Shown here: positions 28,854 to 32,642 of the stretch, piece after piece
How the letters are laid out: the number at the start of each line of letters is the position of its first letter
Numbering within the stretch: the stretch's first letter is position 1
Origin: Chthonomonadales bacterium
Lineage (GTDB): Bacteria; Armatimonadota; Chthonomonadetes; Chthonomonadales; CAJBBX01
DNA: 32,642 nt
NCBI GenBank assembly: GCA_012517255.1
Contig: JAAYVH010000022.1
Coordinates: 1 to 32,642, forward strand
Reading direction: 5' to 3'
The notes under the pieces: model-generated
Database searches by the model: none
What the model saw: only the letters and a program-made list of their open reading frames with translations
Told to the model about the DNA's origin: nothing
Made by a program: the position numbers and the translations under genes

Positions 28854-30164
28854 CTACTTGTCGCCATCGCCGCCTTTCGGATCTCCTCCCAGCACCTCCT
28901 GAAGTGACGGGCTCGGCGGCTCCCTCCCCGACTCCCGTGCTGCCGCCCAGTCTCTCCATGCGACGCGGCTGTATGGATGCCACAGGACGATGCGCCGATT
29001 GGCCACTTCAGCACGCAAGCGGTCGGTCAGCCGCAGCAGAGACCGGACGGGCACGTACAGCTCACCGGCGCGATCCCAGGCGACCGGCCGGTCGCGTTGC
29101 GGCTGAGCAAGCTGCAACGGCAGCCGCACCTTCCTTCCGCCGGACTCCAGGACGACCGCCCGCCCTTTGCGCTCCACCTTGATGCCAAGCGCCAATGCGT
29201 ACCCGCACCAGATATACGCTCGCCCCGGCGACACCACTACCGCGGCGTGGTGCATGCTCAGTCCCCCTCCGGCGAGCGCCACATCCCAGAACGCTTCAGG
29301 GGGCGGCGCCTGCCGCCGCGATGCGGAGCGGCTGTGGAGACCGCTTGACAGCCAGCCGTCAATGCGGAGAACCGCACCCGTGTGGGCATCCACGAACAAC
29401 ACGGCCGCCCGATAGGGGATCCGGTACACCAGAGCTTGATTGAGCAACGGATCCACGTCCACCATGAGTTCGATCGGGTACAGCTCGCGCGGGGTCACCA
29501 GTTCTCCCCAGTACGGATCAGCATCGCAGTTGAGGACAATCCACTGCCTGCCGGCCACCACCGCCTGAGCCTCGGTTATCGAAGGCCACGTATTGATGAG
29601 CGTGGGGAGGCACTGCTCGTCATATGCTTTGGTGACGCCGGTGTCTTCCTCCACGTACACGCGGGCCAACGCCAGCATCGTGGCTCCGGAAGCGGCGTAG
29701 CAAGTGAAGAAGACATCGAACTCGTTGCAATCCTCCGGTTCAATGGCGTCCGCGGATGAGACGGTGAACATCCCGGCCTGATAGCCCGGGAACCTCGCCG
29801 CGACGAAATCCACCGCCGCTTGCCGGAGCTGCACCGGTGCCAGAGGGGCCGCGGGTTGCTGGCCGGGCTCCAATGGGCTGAGGCCGCTGTATCGTATCGT
29901 CTTCTCTCGCGTCACGGCATTGATGCGGTAGGTGCTCCACGTGCTCCCATAGAACAGGTACTCGGGGTGACCCTCGAGGCTGGACTCAACGACCACGCGC
30001 TCCAAAAACCCAGTGTCGGGCGGCTGAAGGTATGGCGTGAGAAGTTGGCGTGCTTCTTCGATGGTGAGCACGTCGGCTTGTGCGCCGGTTGGTGCGGCGA
30101 ACAGCACACCGCCGAGCACCCACAAGCTCAGGTGGCGGACAAGCGCATAGACCCCTCGTCTCAT
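28854..30164 (-). CDS. Exported protein with PepSY-like N-part and copper-amine-oxidase-type stalk domain
   Basis: 436 residues from ATG 30164, 7 bp after GGAGGG; the GTG at 30182 overlaps the upstream gene and is not needed. Signal peptide ~1-30 (ends GAQA|DV). The N-terminal half contains repeated alpha/beta units reminiscent of PepSY propeptide-like domains (LTIEEARQLLTPYLQ ... YGSTWSTYRINAVTREKTIRYSG; later SITEAQAVVAGRQWIVLN ... LFVDAHTGAVLRIDGWL). Residues ~315-400 resemble the copper-amine-oxidase N-terminal (stalk) domain: YALALGIKVERKGRAVVLESGG, ELYVPVRSLLRLTDRLRAEV, RRIVLW. It follows the putative cysteine-peptidase gene by 14 bp, so it may act on it as inhibitor or chaperone. This role is inference. 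Confidence 0.7.
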   Translation of the reverse strand: MRRGVYALVRHLSLWVLGGVLFAAPTGAQADVLTIEEARQLLTPYLQPPDTGFLERVVVESSLEGHPEYLFYGSTWSTYRINAVTREKTIRYSGLSPLEPGQQPAAPLAPVQLRQAAVDFVAARFPGYQAGMFTVSSADAIEPEDCNEFDVFFTCYAASGATMLALARVYVEEDTGVTKAYDEQCLPTLINTWPSITEAQAVVAGRQWIVLNCDADPYWGELVTPRELYPIELMVDVDPLLNQALVYRIPYRAAVLFVDAHTGAVLRIDGWLSSGLHSRSASRRQAPPPEAFWDVALAGGGLSMHHAAVVVSPGRAYIWCGYALALGIKVERKGRAVVLESGGRKVRLPLQLAQPQRDRPVAWDRAGELYVPVRSLLRLTDRLRAEVANRRIVLWHPYSRVAWRDWAAARESGREPPSPSLQEVLGGDPKGGDGDK

Positions 30165-30178
30165 CAGATTGCCCTCCT

Positions 30179-32181
30179 TCACCTTGGCAGCCTGTAGAAC
30201 TCACGGCTGACGCCAGAGGCTTTGATGCCACAATAGCCACGCCACTGAGTATCGTCAGGCGCCCGCTGCTTAATCTTCTTGCCGGCCACGATCCCATGGT
30301 GAACGCCCTGATACACAGTGCTCCTGCCGCCCACCCACATTTGCTCCTGTGCGAACTTCAGGAAGAACCGCCTGCCTTCGTCACCACTCCACTCGGTACG
30401 AAAGCCGACTGAGTACGCGGCGCCCATGGAAGAGCACGTAACCTGAGGAAGTCCATCTCCATCAAACGTGCTCGTGGTGTTGCAGCCCCACCAGACCACG
30501 AGTTGTACGGGCGTTCCGGTGTTCGCCACGTTGTTCCAGGCCGGGCCGAGGCCGTCGAGCCTGCACGTGCCGACGGGCGGCATTTCCAGTCCGTCGTAAT
30601 GGTCCTGTGTGGACTGATCGGCGCACGCATAGAACGCCTGAGTAGGATAGGATGCGTTGCGCTCGCAGCCGAACTTGAACACCTTGCCCAGTCGCGGACT
30701 GCCGTTGGCAACCCCGTGGCCACAGAACACGGCGACATCCACGGCTCGCCGAATAAGACCGTAGGGGGCGCCCGATCCGTACGGTGCGTACATGATCTCC
30801 TGCGGCCTTATGAGCGGGTTACCCGCCATGCCCTCGAAGCGATCAGTTCGGACCCTCCAGTCCGCGTACGCCCCGGGTCGGGCGATGCCATCGGCAGCGT
30901 CGGCGACAGACTCGGTGTGCAGGTACCGCGCGCCCGTCTCGGGGTCACGCACGTACTTGCCACCCCACGTCAACAGGATTCGCTGTCGCCGGCGCTGATT
31001 CTGCTGGAGAACGGTCCGATTCCGGTGGCCTCGATCTTTCCCGGCGTCGCCGTCTATCGGAACGCAGAGGTAGACTGTTTCGCCCAACCCTGCCAGCGCG
31101 GCCTCTACGCTGATCTGTGAGGCTGGGGGCACCGCGAAGGTGGCCTGCCCGTAGCCGAGGCTCGTGGGCAGTGGCGCGGTCAGGACCTCGTTCAGCGTCC
31201 AGCGCTCGTACACTCGCACGGAGCACGCGCTCGCATCCGTCGCGTAGCTGTCATTCAGTGTGCGCCCGAAGGTCACAACCTCCCCATCCTCGTCACCAAC
31301 ATGAGTGGCGAGCGTGGTCGGCGGCGGACCGAAGGTCATTGCTGCCGACTTATCCTGATCGTAATCCATCGTCGGCCCCGCTCCGCCTACCTCCCACTTG
31401 AACAGGTAGATGCCTTTCGGAGCGACACCCTCGCGCGGCGGGTCCTGGGAGCCGTTCCATTCGAACTCGAGCTCCGATACGCCGGGTCCTATGGTTGGCG
31501 TGGTCTCGATCGTCTTGACGAGGGCCTGATCGCTGGCATAGATGCGCAGCTTAACAGCCTGCTGGGCCTTGTAGGCGCTCGACACCTCGGCCCGCAAGGT
31601 CACCGGCTCCTCCGGGTCGCCATGCCAGAGGATCGGTTCCGGGTTGACCGGCTGCGTTGGCTTCACGATCAGATTGGAGATCGTGATGGTCGCGTCACCC
31701 TGGAACATGTAGGAGGTCCCGAATGGCGGATACGACGAGCACGTGCCCTCAACGTGGATCGTGTGCGGCATGTTGTGCCGGGACGAAATGGGCCACAGGA
31801 TGTTCCAGTGGTTGGTGTAGGGGCTCTGGGAGCATCCTGGCGGGCATGGGCCGGACGCGAACGGTCCGCCGAAGGTGACCGTGCCGTCGCCGTGCGCGGC
31901 ACACTCGGCGGCCGTCGCGACAAGCGTAGTGATGCTCGCGATCGGATACGAGCCCGGTAGATGGATGTGGATCGTGCAGTAGCCGCCGCCTATCGTGGAA
32001 CCGCCGGGGCTGCACGTCTCGCCGTAGGGTACCGTCGTGTAGTCATGGGTCCAGGCCACCTGCACATCGGCCTGCAGTTGAGCAAAGGCGGGCTCGCCGT
32101 ACGTGCCGGCCATCACACACGCCAGCGTCAGCGTGCGGACGCTACCCCCCCCGCGAGTACGAACTGCCGGAGTTTCCGCAT
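30179..32181 (-). CDS. Putative clan CD-like cysteine peptidase with FlgD-type Ig domain; 5' frameshift
   Basis: Continuous frame from GTG 32116 gives 645 residues without a proper signal. A better start is ATG 32181, 9 bp after AAGGAG; it reads MRKLRQFVLAGG then hits a stop because of the eight-G tract at 32152-32145. With nine G the frame would join the main one and give an ideal signal ending GEPAFA|QLQ. Counting from 32116: a Cys-rich N-part (~17-150), a FlgD-like Ig domain (~160-245, VKLRIYASDQALVKTI ... GIYLFKWEVGG), then a domain with hydrophobic strand plus His467-Gly (DVAVFCGHG) and hydrophobic strand plus Cys545 (VQLVVWWGCNTT). This is the His-Gly/Cys arrangement of caspase-gingipain-like enzymes. 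The peptidase call is structural inference. Confidence 0.6.
32145..32152 (-). repeat. Eight-G homopolymer in signal-peptide coding region
   Basis: Eight C on the plus strand, i.e. eight G in the gene. With eight, ATG 32181 leads to a stop after 17 codons; with nine, it reads into the long downstream frame as a signal peptide. It is either a slippage switch or a sequencing/assembly error. Confidence 0.8.
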
Positions 32182-32246
32182 GTCATCTTGCTCCTTATGT
32201 CAGCGAGTTACGAAGCGAAGCACATTCGGTTGCGTCTACCGGACCC

Positions 32247-32275
32247 ATTGTATAACGGTCCGAGGCAGGCGTCAA
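32247..32275 (-). promoter_or_regulatory. Sigma-70-type promoter of the cysteine-peptidase-like operon
   Basis: On the minus strand TTGACG (32275-32270) and TACAAT (32252-32247) are spaced by exactly 17 bp. Transcription would start near 32240, leaving a leader of about 60 nt before ATG 32181. The -10 box is the same TACAAT as in the Cys-rich cassette promoter. Confidence 0.75.
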
Positions 32276-32395
32276 GGCGATCTCCGACGCGGCCGGCACC
32301 GATTGCATGCTGCGGAACCATGGGGCAGGCTGGCCCCATGTCGGAGACGCTGGGCCTGGTAATGGCGCTGGTCGGCAAAGGCGAGGTGATGGGGG

Positions 32396-32642
32396 GGACC
32401 GCCGTCGTCCGGGGGCTCTCGCCGCCCGGCTACCATCCACCGTCGCTACGCGACGGGTTAGGGTGATGGGTTGGGCGCCGCCGTCATCCGGGGGCTTGCG
32501 CCGCCCGGCTATCATCCGCCGTCGCTACGCGACGGGTTAGGGTGATGGGGTGGACGCCGTCGTTCCGGGGGCTTGCGCCGCCCGGCTATCATCCATCGTC
32601 GCTACGCGACGATGTCCGTACCCAACCCCATCGCATAGCGAC
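32396..32642. repeat. Interspersed hairpin repeat, three tandem units to window end
   Basis: CCGGGGGCT cores at 32409, 32488 and 32565 (spacings 79 and 77 bp), each followed by GCCGCCCGGCTA(T/C)CATCC and the CGTCGC-TAC-GCGACG stem. Units 1 and 2 are joined by GGTTAGGGTGATGGG-type linkers as in the 28319 cluster. The last unit ends near 32615. The orientation is the same as in the cluster 4 kb away. The region 32276-32395 contains no supported gene. Confidence 0.85.

Noticed and set aside
28304-28902. Open frames running through the hairpin repeats
   Set aside because: Arg-rich translations of repeat DNA in several frames, with no ribosome-binding sites or conserved domains.
32396-32642. CRISPR array
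   Set aside because: The units are repeated nearly throughout (no unique spacers of uniform size), contain two hairpins each, and no cas gene is present.

Overview
The window is GC-rich bacterial DNA. I infer an Armatimonadota-like (or related) free-living heterotroph, mainly from the pseudopilins with a G|YTLxE start followed by an FPVFATVRE...CISNLHQWG block, plus FlgD-like Ig domains, glycan-degrading enzymes and exported proteins. No rRNA or tRNA was seen, so the phylum is an inference.

Layout. (1) 1-1488: 3' part of a heparinase II/III-type polysaccharide lyase. (2) 1590-7959: a tight plus-strand operon that begins with an ArsR repressor whose operator overlaps its own promoter. It continues with a COG0701-type permease, a CAKC mini-thioredoxin, a DGC-domain protein, a small Cys protein, a membrane-anchored thioredoxin, a SurA-N-like/thioredoxin fusion, a CcdA-like electron transporter and an octaheme cytochrome c. 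It looks like a metal- or thiol-responsive transport system with its own envelope redox chain. (3) 7960-11320: a minus-strand cassette with two copies of a [pseudopilin + Cys-rich secreted protein] module, a single-pass membrane protein and a membrane-anchored CTSC thioredoxin-like protein. It is read from a promoter whose spacer holds nine consecutive C. I regard this as the best candidate for an undescribed system. (4) 11321-14881: a mosaic of debris and duplications. It holds a frameshifted Fpg/Nei zinc-finger remnant, a 35-bp copy of cytochrome DNA, an IS481-like transposase fragment, an intact exported nitroreductase, an outer-membrane protein/lipoprotein pair and a nitroreductase 3' fragment. 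The nitroreductase 5' end is duplicated to the left (after the cytochrome) and its 3' end to the right (before tdk). This suggests that the ancestral order was cytochrome-nitroreductase-tdk and that two blocks were later inserted around the nitroreductase.

(5) 14871-21620: a minus-strand run read as GH51 arabinofuranosidase, endonuclease III, adenylate cyclase-NTPase, acyl-CoA ligase, thymidine kinase, with very short spacings or overlaps. (6) 21781-26451: plus-strand lipoprotein, sulfatase, and a GH42-like/alpha-beta hydrolase fusion, closed by a strong hairpin terminator. With the heparinase and GH51 enzymes this indicates use of sulfated or acetylated plant or algal polysaccharides. (7) 26564-32181: minus-strand exported subtilase with a fibronectin III domain, then a PepSY/stalk-domain protein and a putative clan CD-like cysteine peptidase with FlgD-type Ig domain. 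The 5' end of the last gene is out of frame by one base in a run of eight G. (8) Hairpin-rich interspersed repeats, about 78 bp per unit, occupy 28319-28745 and 32396 to the window end.

Two long G/C homopolymers lie exactly where slippage would switch expression: one in a promoter spacer and one in a signal-peptide codon run. Both genes belong to surface or secreted systems, so phase variation is a testable idea, although sequencing error must be excluded.
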